A DNA stretch of 64,000 bases from Saccharomycodes ludwigii. Lineage: Eukaryota > Ascomycota > Saccharomycetes > Saccharomycodales > Saccharomycodaceae. The notes beneath the pieces are model-generated. The model made no database searches and was not told the origin of the DNA. It was given only the letters and a program-made list of their open reading frames with translations. Position numbers and translations under genes: made by a program. The stretch is from positions 992,001 through 1,056,000 of the forward strand of contig NC_060203.1 of NCBI RefSeq assembly GCF_020623625.1, written 5' to 3'. Position 1 is the stretch's first letter. Each line of letters begins with the position of its first letter. This document shows positions 42,011-52,604 of this stretch, in pieces.

Positions 42011-42721
42011 TGCTTGTAGAGGGATGGAGAGTTCTTTTCATTTATTTATTTATTTATTTCTATTTATTCTTTATTATTTTTTTGTTGGAAAAAAAAAATA
42101 AATAATTTAGCCGCTGATATATTTTTTACTGGGTATTAGATATATTTAAAATAGTGGATGTTGTACAGCTTTTAACTGATACTGTTTATATAGTAATATT
42201 ATTTATTATTAGTTAACCTTAATGGCTTATCCCCTTTTTTTTTTTTTTTTTTTTTTTTTTATTTTTATTTTTTTGTTCTTTGTTTTGTTTTGTTTATTAT
42301 TTTTGTTCTTTTGTTTTGTTTTTTGTTTTTTGTTTTTTTGTTTCTAAAAATGAAATTACCCCACAAAACAAAAAAGGGAAAAATGCAATATTTCTTGCAG
42401 TTAGTGGGTCCATCTGCCCACCCGCACCCAAACCCACACCCAAACCCAATTTTTTGTCTCTCCATTCTTTCGCCATCCCCCTTACCTTGCGCCTGCTCCC
42501 TTGCCCCTTTCTCACTATCTTTAAATTTACCACATGATTAAAAATGAATTCATAACAGCATTTAAAGCAAATGTTTATTCTTCTCTACAGCAAAATATGC
42601 AGAATTATGATTGTAAGAAGCAGATCCAACTTACTTGTGCAATGAAATTTCTCCTATTTTTATATATATATATATTTTTTTATCCTTTGTCACGCTATAC
42701 TGATATAAATAAATAAACAGA

Positions 42722-42752
<31 letters not shown>

Positions 42753-42941
42753 ACAAATAAATATATAAACAAAGTAAACAAATTAATCCTTTTCCATCTT
42801 ATTTTATTCCGTGCTAATTTTATCCTTTCCCTCCCCCACCAATCTCTTCTTCCTTCGCTAAGTCTTATTTATTTCTATTTGCCCCTTCTTCACTTCTCAG
42901 TTAACTTCTTCTTTGTTTCCAACAATTTTCAAATAATCATT

Positions 42942-42981
<40 letters not shown>

Positions 42982-43330
42982 CACCGTTTCTCCTCTTTTT
43001 ATTCTTTCTTTCATCATTGTCATCGTTGTTATTTGTTTTTTGCCTATATCAACACAAAGCCCTGAAAGCAAGTATCATCATTCATTACAACTTTGAGTAT
43101 AATATTGCTCACTATACTATAGTATAATATATCAAATTTGTTCTTTATTGAAAAATAATTTTTATTTCTTTATATTGTGAAATATTAAAACCATTCACTT
43201 AATTTTTTACATTAGTATTGTATTTTATAGAGATATACAATATTATAGTGATTACATTGGAAACAACTTTTTTTTTTTTAAAAATAATAATAGTTAAAAA
43301 AACAAACAAACAATAATAAAACAAAGTGTA
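42011..43330. promoter_or_regulatory. GSY promoter region
   Basis: 1320 bases. STRE-type CCCCT at 42231-42235, 42504-42508 and 42882-42886; T run (about 42235-42260); AAAT tetranucleotide repeat (about 42721-42751); (CA)n followed by (TA)n (about 42942-42981). Long A-rich leader before the GSY ATG. Short open frames around 42290-42540 overlap on both strands and look spurious. Confidence 0.5.
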
Positions 43331-45454
43331 ATGACAAGAGATATCAGAAACCACTTATTGTTTGAAGTAGCTACAGAGGTAGCTAACAGAGTTGGTGGTA
43401 TTTACTCTGTTTTAAAGAGTAAGGCACCTGTCACCACTGCCCAATACAAAAACAATTACCATTTAATAGGCCCATTAAATAAACAAACCTACGAATTGGA
43501 GGTTGAAAAATTAGATTGGACTGATGATTCTATTTTTGATAAATACAATATTGGCGAGATCAAAACTGTGTTAACTAATATGCATGAAAGAGGTGTTAAT
43601 TTTGTTTATGCCAGATGGTTGATTGAAGGTGCACCACGTGTTATTTTGTTTGACTTGGACAGTGTGCGTCACTACTTAAATGATTGGAAGGGTGATATAT
43701 GGGAATTGTCTGGCATTCCTAGTCCTGAAAATGACACAGAGACAAACGATGCCATATTGTTAGGGTACACTGTTGCGTGGTTTTTGGGCGAGCTGGCACA
43801 CGTTGACACAAAACAAGCCATCATTGCTCATTTCCATGAATGGCTAGCTGGTGTTGCTATACCTATTTGCCGTAAGAAAAGGATCGATGTTGTTACTATT
43901 TTTACTACCCATGCCACTTTGTTGGGTAGGTATTTGTGTGCTGGTAACGTAGATTTTTACAATAACCTAGATAAGTTTGATTGTGATGCAGAGGCTGGGA
44001 AAAGAGGTATTTATCACCGTTATTGTATTGAGCGTGCAGCTGCTCATTCTGCAGATGTGTTTACCACTGTTTCTCAGATTACCGCTTTAGAGGCTGAGCA
44101 TTTGTTAAAACGGAAGCCAGATGGTATTTTACCTAATGGGTTAAACGTTGTCAAGTTTCAAGCTGTTCATGAGTTTCAGAATTTGCATGCTCAGAAGAAG
44201 GAGAAAATCAATGAGTTTATCAGAGGCCATTTTTGTGGTCATTTTGATTTTGATTTGGAAAATACGTTGTACTTTTTCATTGCCGGTAGATATGAGTACA
44301 GGAATAAGGGTGCGGACTTTTTCATCGAAAGTTTAGCTCGTTTGAACTATAGATTGAAGGTTTCCGGGTCTAAAATGACTGTTGTTGCGTTCATTATCAT
44401 GCCAGCTAAGAACCATTCTTATACTGTTGAAGCTTTGAGGAACCAGGCTGTTGTCAAGTCGTTGGAAAACACAGTCAAAGATGTCAGCAAATCGATTGAA
44501 AAGAGAATCTTTAATCATGCCATGAAATATCCAAAAATTTCTGATAGTGGTGTTCCAACTGAATTGGACGAAATTTTAAAGATGGGCGATAAAGTTTTGT
44601 TGAAAAAGAGAATTTTTGCCTTAAAGAGACCCGACGGTTCTCTGCCTCCAGTGGTGACCCACAATATGGTGGATGATGCCAACGATCCAATTTTGAAGCA
44701 GATTAGAAGCGTGCAGCTATTCAATGCACCAGAGGATCGTGTTAAAATCATTTTCCACCCAGAATTCCTAAGTGCTAATAATCCGATTTTGTCAATGGAT
44801 TATGATGAGTTTGTTCGTGGGTGCCATTTAGGTGTTTTCCCATCTTATTATGAGCCATGGGGGTACACGCCTGCGGAATGTACTGTCATGGGTATTCCAT
44901 CCATCACTACCAATTTATCTGGGTTTGGTGCATACATGGAGGATTTGATTGAACAAGACCAAGCCAAGGATTACGGTATTTATATCATTGATCGTCGTTT
45001 TAAAAGTGCCGAAGAGAGTATTGAACAGTTGGTTGACGATATGGAAAGCTTTGTAAGCAAAACTAGGAGACAAAGAATCAATCAAAGAAACAGAACCGAG
45101 AGGTTGAGTGATTTATTAGATTGGAAAAGAATGGGGTTGGAATATGTTAAGGCTAGGCAGTTGGCCCTAAGAAGAGCTTATCCTGAACAATTTAAGAGTT
45201 TGATTGGGGAGGATATTGGTGATTCGGATATTAGATTCATGGATGGCAGTAAGAAGATTAAGGTTGCCAAGCCAATGAGTGTTCCTGGATCTCCAAGAGA
45301 TGGCAATAGTAGAGCGGGTAGTACAGCTGCTATATTAATGACTCCAGGTGACTTGGGTACTTTGCAGGATGCTAATAGTGTGGATGATTATTTTAATTTG
45401 TCTTTGGGTGATGACGATGATAATGAGGGGGGTTATGAAGATAATCTTGGTTAA
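43331..45454 (+). CDS. GSY2: Glycogen synthase (GT3 family)
   Basis: UDP-glucose:glycogen glucosyltransferase of the cytoplasm. 707 residues, next to 705 for S. cerevisiae Gsy2. N-terminal [20 protein letters not shown] binds UDP-glucose; [11 protein letters not shown] and [14 protein letters not shown] are typical of GT3; the catalytic Glu segment [19 protein letters not shown] is intact. The glucose-6-phosphate regulatory helix is present ([20 protein letters not shown]). The C-terminal phosphoregulatory tail has Ser/Thr-Pro and related sites ([21 protein letters not shown]). As a pre-duplication species it would have a single gene corresponding to both GSY1 and GSY2; I give the closer symbol. 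In series with AIP5 and CMK, as around S. cerevisiae GSY1. Confidence 0.97.
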   Translation: MTRDIRNHLLFEVATEVANRVGGIYSVLKSKAPVTTAQYKNNYHLIGPLNKQTYELEVEKLDWTDDSIFDKYNIGEIKTVLTNMHERGVNFVYARWLIEGAPRVILFDLDSVRHYLNDWKGDIWELSGIPSPENDTETNDAILLGYTVAWFLGELAHVDTKQAIIAHFHEWLAGVAIPICRKKRIDVVTIFTTHATLLGRYLCAGNVDFYNNLDKFDCDAEAGKRGIYHRYCIERAAAHSADVFTTVSQITALEAEHLLKRKPDGILPNGLNVVKFQAVHEFQNLHAQKKEKINEFIRGHFCGHFDFDLENTLYFFIAGRYEYRNKGADFFIESLARLNYRLKVSGSKMTVVAFIIMPAKNHSYTVEALRNQAVVKSLENTVKDVSKSIEKRIFNHAMKYPKISDSGVPTELDEILKMGDKVLLKKRIFALKRPDGSLPPVVTHNMVDDANDPILKQIRSVQLFNAPEDRVKIIFHPEFLSANNPILSMDYDEFVRGCHLGVFPSYYEPWGYTPAECTVMGIPSITTNLSGFGAYMEDLIEQDQAKDYGIYIIDRRFKSAEESIEQLVDDMESFVSKTRRQRINQRNRTERLSDLLDWKRMGLEYVKARQLALRRAYPEQFKSLIGEDIGDSDIRFMDGSKKIKVAKPMSVPGSPRDGNSRAGSTAAILMTPGDLGTLQDANSVDDYFNLSLGDDDDNEGGYEDNLG

Positions 45455-46023
45455 TTATTTTGTTTTGTCGAGGGGTAAGGAGAAGGTGGTAGTATTTATC
45501 CATTCACTTTTACTGTTCTTGTATTTGATTTCAAAAATTTTTCTTTTGTCAGTAGTGCGTGTAATTTTTTTTTTTTTCTTCTTTTCTTTTCTTTTCTTTC
45601 GCTATGTACTACATTAATAATATTATTATTACTATTCTTGCTACCAGATTTTTAAAAGCTATTTGATTTATTTTTATTTTCCTTTGCCAGTTTTGTAATT
45701 TGGCAAAGTTCTTAAATGCGTGGAGATAGAAGCCTACTTTTTTTTAAGATTTATTGAAAAAAGAGGGGAAGAGGCGTGTATTTTTTTCCCCCTTTTTATA
45801 ATGGGAAAAAAAAAGAAAAAAAAAAAAAAAATCAAATTTAAGAAGCAACATTATCTTTTTTTTTTTTTTTTTTTGACATCAAATAAAAGATTAATATATA
45901 ACTATCGCTTTATAAGCCCAACTATTTAAAATCTTAAATTCTTTTTTTTAATTTCTTCTTTCTTTTTCCACTTAATCCATCCATTCATTTGTGTTAAAAT
46001 ATTATAGACAAAACCCGATAATC

Positions 46024-46055
<32 letters not shown>

Positions 46056-46064
46056 TAAAGCAAG
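45455..46064. other. Intergenic region GSY-CMK
   Basis: 610 bases: T/C-rich stretch after GSY (about 45567-45600), A-rich runs (about 45809-45830), T run (about 45859-45874), and an A run of about 28 (46024-46051) ending a dozen bases before the CMK ATG. Nothing else recognised. Confidence 0.4.
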
Positions 46065-47489
46065 ATGTTTGAAAACCATACTTCCAAACACACATTACTA
46101 AATAAAGAGGAAGATCCTCAACATCAACAAACCGATTACAAACCGGAAGAAGATTCAGATAATAACAAAGTTGATAGAAAAGTTCATAAACACACAATAT
46201 CCAAGTTTTTAAACAAACTACATGGACAACCAGAATCATATTTGAAGAAACAAGATTATATTTTTGGAAAAACCTTAGGTGCAGGAACGTTTGGTGTTGT
46301 TAGACAAGCCAAGAAATTATCGACAAATGAAAATGTTGCAGTCAAAATCTTGGTTAAAAATGCATTAAATGGCAACAAGGTTCAATTACAGATGTTATAT
46401 GATGAATTGGAAATCTTGCAAAAAGTTAACCATCCTAATATAGTTCATTTTAAAGACTGGTTTGAGAGTAAAGATAAGTTTTATATAGTGACGCAATTGG
46501 CGATTGGTGGCGAGCTATTTGACAGAATATTAAAACGAGGAAAATTCACAGAGATCGATGCTGTTGAGATTGTTAAACAAATATTAAGCGCCATTCAGTA
46601 TTTGCATTCAATTAATATTGTTCATAGAGATTTGAAACCTGAAAATTTATTATATGTTGATAAAACACCACATTCTCAACTAGTCCTTGCTGATTTTGGT
46701 ATTGCCAAGGAATTGAAAAATGATGATGATCTAATTTTCAAGGCAGCTGGCTCCATGGGGTATGTTGCTCCCGAAGTTTTATGTAAATCGGGACACGGCA
46801 AACCATGCGACATTTGGTCGATTGGTGTAATTACATATACATTATTGTGCGGGTATTCTCCGTTTGTAGCCGATGATGCGAATGGATTTATGGAGGAGAT
46901 TACTGCTGGTCCAATACCAGTTGTGTTTCATTCTCCATATTGGGATGATATAAGTGCTGAGGCCAAGAATTTTATTTTAGAATGTTGCATTATTGATCTA
47001 CACAGAAGACCTACTGCTTCTCAATTGTTGAAAGATAAATGGCTTACTTGTTGTGGTTGTTGCACAGATTTGTTGCCTTGTATTAAGAAAGAGTTTAATG
47101 CTCGTAAGAAATTGTTAAAGGCCATTCAAGTTGTTATGTTAAATAATAGAATTAAAAAATTGAAGGAGCAGTATGGTATGTTAGATGAAGATGAGCAAGA
47201 AGGAGATACGACACATAGTGTTACAAGTGGAAACAGTAATACCAGCATTGACAGTACAACTACCAGCCCCAATAGCTGTTCCTCTGGGACAACTGAACGC
47301 GATAATAATGAAAATACGATTTCATCTTTGAATGCACTTAGGAAAACTTTGGAAGACTTGAGATTGAAAAATGATGAGAGTTCGCAGAAATTAAGGTCTG
47401 AAATTAACCGTACTGCTTTTGCACAGTTAGTAGAAGCGGCTACGAGACAAAAGGAAGATGTTCTTAACTATAAGGAAGAAGAGAAGTAA
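46065..47489 (+). CDS. CMK1: Calmodulin-dependent protein kinase (Cmk1/Cmk2)
   Basis: Cytoplasmic Ser/Thr kinase activated by Ca2+/calmodulin. 474 residues (S. cerevisiae Cmk1 446, Cmk2 447). Kinase domain about 64-327: glycine loop [10 protein letters not shown] (71-80), VAVK Lys at about 94, catalytic HRDLKPEN (187-194), DFG (210-212), GYVAPEV. The autoinhibitory/calmodulin-binding helix follows ([20 protein letters not shown], about 344-363). Just before it lies an unusual cysteine cluster ([12 protein letters not shown], about 328-339). The tail is Ser/Thr/Asn-rich. Single copy here would equal both S. cerevisiae paralogs. Adjacent to GSY on the same strand, matching the CMK1-GSY1-AIP5 block. 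Confidence 0.94.
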   Translation: MFENHTSKHTLLNKEEDPQHQQTDYKPEEDSDNNKVDRKVHKHTISKFLNKLHGQPESYLKKQDYIFGKTLGAGTFGVVRQAKKLSTNENVAVKILVKNALNGNKVQLQMLYDELEILQKVNHPNIVHFKDWFESKDKFYIVTQLAIGGELFDRILKRGKFTEIDAVEIVKQILSAIQYLHSINIVHRDLKPENLLYVDKTPHSQLVLADFGIAKELKNDDDLIFKAAGSMGYVAPEVLCKSGHGKPCDIWSIGVITYTLLCGYSPFVADDANGFMEEITAGPIPVVFHSPYWDDISAEAKNFILECCIIDLHRRPTASQLLKDKWLTCCGCCTDLLPCIKKEFNARKKLLKAIQVVMLNNRIKKLKEQYGMLDEDEQEGDTTHSVTSGNSNTSIDSTTTSPNSCSSGTTERDNNENTISSLNALRKTLEDLRLKNDESSQKLRSEINRTAFAQLVEAATRQKEDVLNYKEEEK

Positions 47490-47873
47490 CTTTGGTGCGA
47501 CTCCAAAAAAAAAAAAAATACTATAATTATAATAACTTTTTGTGATTATTGTTGATTATGCTTCTATTGATGGGTGTTGTAATTCAGCCCATTTTTTTTT
47601 TTTTTTTTTTTGATCTTTTAAAGAAGTCATTGAAATAAAAGAAGAAGAAAAAAATTTAGTAATTCAAACAAAAACCCGAAAATTAGTAATTAAATAACTG
47701 CTTATATATACATATATATATGCTTATAAAGGTGTTGATAATAATCAAATAAAATAAAGTAAAGAAAAAGAAAAAGAAAAAAAAAAAAAAAAAAAAAAAA
47801 AAGTAATGTAAATAGATTGACACATTATATATGAGTTCTAAAGTTTAAACTCTAGGATTGTGTAAACTGCATT
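47490..47873. other. Convergent intergenic region with poly-T and poly-A
   Basis: 384 bases between the CMK 3' end and the 3' end of the acidic membrane protein gene. T run (about 47593-47612) and A run (about 47779-47802); AT-rich otherwise. Likely contains both 3' processing signals. Confidence 0.4.
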
Positions 47874-48698
47874 TTAATCTAATGGAACAGGAGTAAGATC
47901 ATCCATAGCAATGTCCTCGTGTTGCTGTGGTGAAGTAGACTCGTTATTTTCCAGCTCTTCATAAAAATTATTAGTAACTGGTTGATAATTACTTCTATTA
48001 CGAGCATAAATAAAGATGATACTATAAACAAAATAGGGAAATAAGAAAAATGAAGAAAAACCTAAAAATGCACTAGACAGTCCGTAATCTATGAAGGACA
48101 ACCCCCAAATTACAGGAACAGGAACAAAGCAGACGTTATAAGGTGCAGGCATACCATTTAAAACTAAATCAAGGGTACGTCTATAATCAACACTGATTTC
48201 CTGATTATTTTCGGTACCATTTTCTTCAATATCTTCATTTATTTGGGTAGTACTATCAAGATCTTGATCTTCATCACTTTCCTCTTCGTCATCCTCGTCG
48301 TCATCACTTTCTACAGTATCGTCCTCATCATCGGTGGCATACCTGTCAAAATCATATTCACTATTATCGACGTTATTATTATTTGCCTTTAAGATACTAG
48401 TATCCATTATTTCAGGTAGTACAGCGGATGAATCAACAGATATTATGGATTCTGGGAACTCTCCAATATTCAAATTTTTGGGAATATTGGAAACAGAACT
48501 AGCTTTATTTATTGAAGATGATGGACCCAGGATTAAATCAAAAGCGCTTGCATTTGGACTATTTATATTAGCGGGGATAATAATATTAGACAGTAATGGA
48601 TTGGTATCTTCGGATTCTGAGGTTGATTGTGGTTCTTGTTGTTGTCCACTTAATAATGGTTCTCTGGCTTCGCCTTTCTTTGATGTAGATTTGGCCAT
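47874..48698 (-). CDS. Unrecognised acidic protein with C-terminal membrane segments
   Basis: I start it at 48698 (MAKSTSKKGEAREPLLSGQQ), giving 274 residues; an upstream in-frame ATG at 48761 would add 21 residues across the leader repeat and is less likely. EPLLSG and NPLLSN repeat a dileucine-like pattern. Residues about 110-170 are very acidic (DDEDDTVESDDDEDDEEES). Near the C-terminus are two hydrophobic stretches (CFVPVPVIWGLSFIDYGLSS and AFLGFSSFFLFPYFVYSIIF), then a polar tail, so it is probably a membrane-anchored protein with most of its length in the cytosol (inference). I do not recognise the family, and neither CMK1 nor CMK2 of S. cerevisiae has an obvious neighbour like it. Confidence 0.72.
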   Translation of the reverse strand: MAKSTSKKGEAREPLLSGQQQEPQSTSESEDTNPLLSNIIIPANINSPNASAFDLILGPSSSINKASSVSNIPKNLNIGEFPESIISVDSSAVLPEIMDTSILKANNNNVDNSEYDFDRYATDDEDDTVESDDDEDDEEESDEDQDLDSTTQINEDIEENGTENNQEISVDYRRTLDLVLNGMPAPYNVCFVPVPVIWGLSFIDYGLSSAFLGFSSFFLFPYFVYSIIFIYARNRSNYQPVTNNFYEELENNESTSPQQHEDIAMDDLTPVPLD

Positions 48699-50153
48699 TC
48701 TTTTTTTTTCCTCTTTGATGTATTTTCCAGTCTTATTAAAAACAAACAAACAAACAAACAAACAAACAGATAAGATAGAGGCTGATTAATTTTTTTTAGA
48801 TTGTAACTATATAATTTCTATTTCTATTTTTCTGTGTTTTTAAAATACTGGCGTACCAGCTCATTGTGTTATAAAGTTAGATGAAAATAAAACACAAGGA
48901 AAAAGATATTCGAACAATTGCCTGTTTTTTTTTTTTTCTTATTATGTTCGGTTTTCTTTTTAATATAATAAAAATATTCCAAAAAAAAAAAAAAGCCCCT
49001 ATTTCCCTAAATTATTTTTCATATATCCCATATGCCGAAGACCGAAGACCGAGACCGTTTATTATTTATACACGTGACTGATTGTTTCTTTTTGTCTGTT
49101 GTACTCAAACACGAAATAAAAAAAAAAAAAAAGTACATCGCGCGGTAGAGATCCAACTTTACGCATCGGAGAGACATTCCAAAAAATGGTTTGAATTATG
49201 TTAAGCCTGGAATTCTTTGTCTATTAATTAAGTTAATATATATGGTTTACGATTGTCAGCTTCATTACCAATGATATAACTTGATTTGTACAATGTTAAT
49301 GTATTTTTCCGAAGTTGCTATGGTTGGTCATAATAACACTATAAGTGACAAAAAAAGAGGAAAATATGATAAGTAAATCGATATTTTTATTATAAACAAT
49401 TTTTGAAGAAGGTTTTAGTATTAAAACCAGAAGTTTTCATATCATTATCACATCAACTATTATTCCTGTCACTATTATTTTTACCTTTAAAAAGTCCTGT
49501 TAGCGTAAACATAAATTGTTTGAACATAACCTGCCTGTTTCATTCCAACATTTAATTAAACTTTGATACCAATTGGATAAATCTTCCGAGATAAGAGTAT
49601 AATATATTGTAAAAACGACGCTCGAGTTAGATAATAATGGTGCTATACATAATAGTAATCTAAATCTTTTTAAGAAATAAGAAAGGTGTATAACGTTAGA
49701 GGGGAAAAAAGTAAATACAATATCTATACCACCGGTATTGCTTAAACTTTTTGAAAACTCTTTAAAAATCCTATTATATCAAATCTTTTGCTACTATCTC
49801 AATCGAAAATGATAAACACCTTTTTTTTAAGATAAAAAAAAAAAAAAAAAAAAATTTCTTCTGGTAATAATGCTAATGCACATTATCGTTTTTATAAGTC
49901 GAGCATCTTGTACTTTGTTTTCATAAAAAGTGTGTAAAAAATGAATTTTATCTATTGTGGACCCAGATATATAACTTTAATTTATTTACAAATGTGGTTA
50001 TGAAATGATTTTTCAATTTCTGTTCCATGTGTCAAAAATAATAATAAATAATATGGAATAAACACTTGCTTAAACGAATAAAAATAACAAATGGTCTATA
50101 TTTTTAATTAGGTCCAAATGATCAAAATGTAAGAATGTCTTCTTGGGATGGAC

Positions 50154-50185
<32 letters not shown>

Positions 50186-51298
50186 AGACAAGAAACAAGA
50201 CCAAGAACGTCATTTAGCTATAGGTAATATACCTTTTGAAGCTCTGACCCAATGGATATCTTTTTTGATTGACAGTATCGTTTAAAAACGCTGAGTTATA
50301 CCAGTCATAGTGGAAACAACTCAAACCAAAAAATGTTTCCAAGTTCCATATACAAGTTCTATCTAAAATTAAGTTGTTTCCAATTGGGACTATCGAGACC
50401 AACCAAAGAAAATTGAAATATGCGGGGAGGTATTTTAGAAAAGGTACGTAATAGTAGAAATCACCCCACCCAACAAGCAAGTGGGGTGATTGGTAATATT
50501 GGCAGTGATTACCCCGTTTAAAGTTTTTTTTTGTATTTTTGGTTGGTGCAGCAGAAAACAAAAGAAGTGAAAACGAAATGAATAATATTCACCTGTTTTT
50601 TTGTTTTTGTTCTTTTATTGGCACTTCCTTTATAACCGTTTGTTAAAAGGTGGGGTGGGGGGGACAAAAGGAAAAGATTGGACCGAGCATGGGAAAATAG
50701 GTGGGGACTGCCAATGTTACTAAGATTTTAAGCGGGTGCAGTACAATTATTTTTCTTTGGATGGGTTTAAGAATGCGGATTTTAATCGGGCAATCCTTTT
50801 AAATTTTTCATTTTCTCTCTTTTCATCTTTTTGCGTGTTTTTACCAATATATAATTTTTGTATATCGTTTTAATCCACATTAATCTCGATTTTTTCACCA
50901 GCATACAAAACAAAATTGAAAATATATTAAAATGTGCCCTATAACTTGACTCTTTTAAGAATTATCCAACATATTGTCCATATATTTAAGACAAAATAAA
51001 TACACAAGTTTCTTGTTATTTGATTCCAAGATTTGTGTATTCATTCGTTTTTAGTTTTCAACCTATTTTTTTTTCTACAAATCTTATTATGCAAAATAAA
51101 ATATTCAACAGGCCATCATTCAGAAAAGCATTACCAATTCTTCCTCTTTTTGTATTTTTAGTTTATTAACCTTTTCCTAACATATATTATTATTTTGTAT
51201 AAAGACCGAAATAGAATAAAAAATTAGTTACCAAAATCCGAACTCGTAATTACTAAGACTAGTCGTATGTTATTCTAACCAAAATCTCATCAATATTA
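48699..51298. other. Gene-poor 2.6 kb region
   Basis: The largest stretch without a supported gene. Contents: AAAC repeat (about 48740-48768); CACGTGAC (about 49072-49079); repeated GAAGACCGA (about 49036-49052); an A run (about 49832-49854) and another (50155-50181); a GC-richer segment 50200-50560 with two adjacent hairpins; a G-rich run GGTGGGGTGGGGGGG near 50648-50663; then AT-rich sequence up to the tRNA gene. A 115-residue minus-strand open frame (50214-50561) covers the GC-richer segment. I could not identify a centromere, an origin or a known RNA gene here. Confidence 0.5.
50459..50513. other. Two adjacent hairpins in a GC-richer segment
   Basis: First: perfect 11-base stem AATCACCCCAC / GTGGGGTGATT (50459-50469 with 50481-50491), 11-base loop. 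Second: GGTAAT / ATTACC (50492-50497 with 50508-50513), 10-base loop, starting at the next base. A T9 run follows at 50524-50532. The arrangement is consistent with a structured RNA but no family is recognised. Confidence 0.45.
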
Positions 51299-51371
51299 GC
51301 TTCAGTAGCTCAGTAGGAAGAGCGTCAGTCTCATAATCTGAAGGTCGAGAGTTCGAACCTCCCTTGGAGCA
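51299..51371 (+). tRNA. Elongator tRNA-Met, anticodon CAT
   Basis: 73 bases folding as a standard cloverleaf: acceptor GCTTCAG pairs with the bases before the final GCA end (two G-T pairs), D arm GCTCAGTAGGAAGAGC, anticodon CAT at 51332-51334 in loop CTCATAA, T arm GAGAGTTCGAACCTC. It is nearly identical to the S. cerevisiae elongator tRNA-Met as I recall it. No intron. CCA is not encoded. A T-rich run (51372-51380) downstream provides the Pol III terminator. Confidence 0.97.
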
Positions 51372-51380
51372 TTCTTTTTT
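51372..51380 (+). terminator. Pol III terminator of tRNA-Met
   Basis: TTCTTTTTT immediately after the discriminator base, with more T-rich sequence following. Confidence 0.85.
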
Positions 51381-51435
51381 TAAATTTTTTAATTTGTCTG
51401 TTTAAAAGGCAGACAAACAACAAATTACAAGATAC

Positions 51436-51485
51436 CAAAACAAAACAAAACAAAACAAAACAAAACAAAACAAAACAAAACAAAA
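51436..51485. repeat. (CAAAA)10 microsatellite
   Basis: Ten perfect copies of a 5-base unit between the tRNA gene and the PI-PLC-like gene. The remaining sequence of this 318-base gap (51372-51689) is AT-rich with no gene seen. Confidence 0.95.
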
Positions 51486-51689
51486 CAAATCTATGTATGA
51501 TCCTAAATCTAAAAGATCCTAAGAGTGAAAACCATGTGTGAAAAGGAAAAAATATATATGGTGCACAACACATAATTTATAATTTTATCAACCATATCTA
51601 CATTCAAAACAAAGAGAATAGACTGTTTATAACTATAGTGCTACAAAAATAGCATAAAAAAAGAAAAAAATATTGATTAGCAGTAATAT

Positions 51690-52604
51690 CTAGAAATTAG
51701 ACCCAACAATTTTTTTGACAATTTCCCAATCGTTCAACCCAGCATAATCAATGATGACTGTGCCAGATCCAGCTCCCACCATGTCTTGAATATTATGTTC
51801 AGCCATTCTTTTGGCAATCTTTTTTGGCCAGCATTCAATGTTAAAAAAATTTGCACCAGAACAAAAGTTTATGAATAATTTTGAATTATCCGTATTTGTA
51901 GTATTGCATTGAAGGGCTTTACCAATTAAATCTTTAACATACATTGCTTTCTCATCAATGTCCTTGGGCTCATTAAGTTCACAATAATCTTGGACCTCAA
52001 AAAACCCACGGTCATCGTCCTTTGTATTGTAAGTCCACCACTCAGCATCAATGCCAAAATCAGACCTGTTATCAAAATATTGGAATCCCTGTTTCACCCC
52101 AAACCTTCTAAAAAGTATCAGTTTACTCTTACATTCATCCAATTTAGGGATTTGATTACTCAGAAACCATTTATCTTTGTCTTTTTTTAAATAATTATCC
52201 CATACAAAGCGTGGGAATTCATCTGTATCTTTACCCCAAGAATCTTCCCCCTCTTGTTTTAAAGAAACAATGACAGTTTCATTGGGATGTTTGTCAAGAA
52301 AATCATAAAATTCGTTTAAGACCAAAGAAAATTTAACAGGAGCTGGAATTCTAACTGGAAATTTACCATGTATAACTTGTAATTCATATTGGTCGTCATC
52401 CTTCACTTCCAAAAATAACTTGCCCAATCTAATATCAAAAAATCTAACGCCATGTTTCAATTGCTCAGTAATACTTTCATCCTGACAACGAACACTTGGT
52501 AGAGAAGTGTGGCATGCAGCAGAATTGTGGGTGCCTGGAATAGAGAGTTGGGCTAAATTTATGTTTCCATCAAGTTCGGAAATCCAATTTTCGAAATCCA
52601 CCAT
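51690..52604 (-). CDS. Phosphatidylinositol-specific phospholipase C-like protein (X domain only)
   Basis: 304 residues consisting of one PI-PLC X-type domain, like the small bacterial phosphatidylinositol phosphodiesterases, rather than the large eukaryotic Plc1 with its PH, EF-hand, Y and C2 domains. Both catalytic histidines have clear candidates: LSIPGTHNSAACH near residue 25 and QVIHGKFPVR near residue 95; RFFDIRLGK between them is also typical. GTVIIDYAGLNDWEIV closes the domain. There is no signal peptide or membrane segment, so it is probably intracellular (inference). S. cerevisiae has no counterpart, but bacterial-type PI-PLC genes are known in some Candida species. Product of a reaction on PI would be cyclic inositol phosphate plus diacylglycerol, by family. 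Confidence 0.9.
   Translation of the reverse strand: MVDFENWISELDGNINLAQLSIPGTHNSAACHTSLPSVRCQDESITEQLKHGVRFFDIRLGKLFLEVKDDDQYELQVIHGKFPVRIPAPVKFSLVLNEFYDFLDKHPNETVIVSLKQEGEDSWGKDTDEFPRFVWDNYLKKDKDKWFLSNQIPKLDECKSKLILFRRFGVKQGFQYFDNRSDFGIDAEWWTYNTKDDDRGFFEVQDYCELNEPKDIDEKAMYVKDLIGKALQCNTTNTDNSKLFINFCSGANFFNIECWPKKIAKRMAEHNIQDMVGAGSGTVIIDYAGLNDWEIVKKIVGSNF

Noticed and set aside
42265-42541. Overlapping 78-85 codon open frames on both strands before GSY
   Set aside because: Low-complexity translations on both strands over the same bases, no homology pattern, inside a promoter region.
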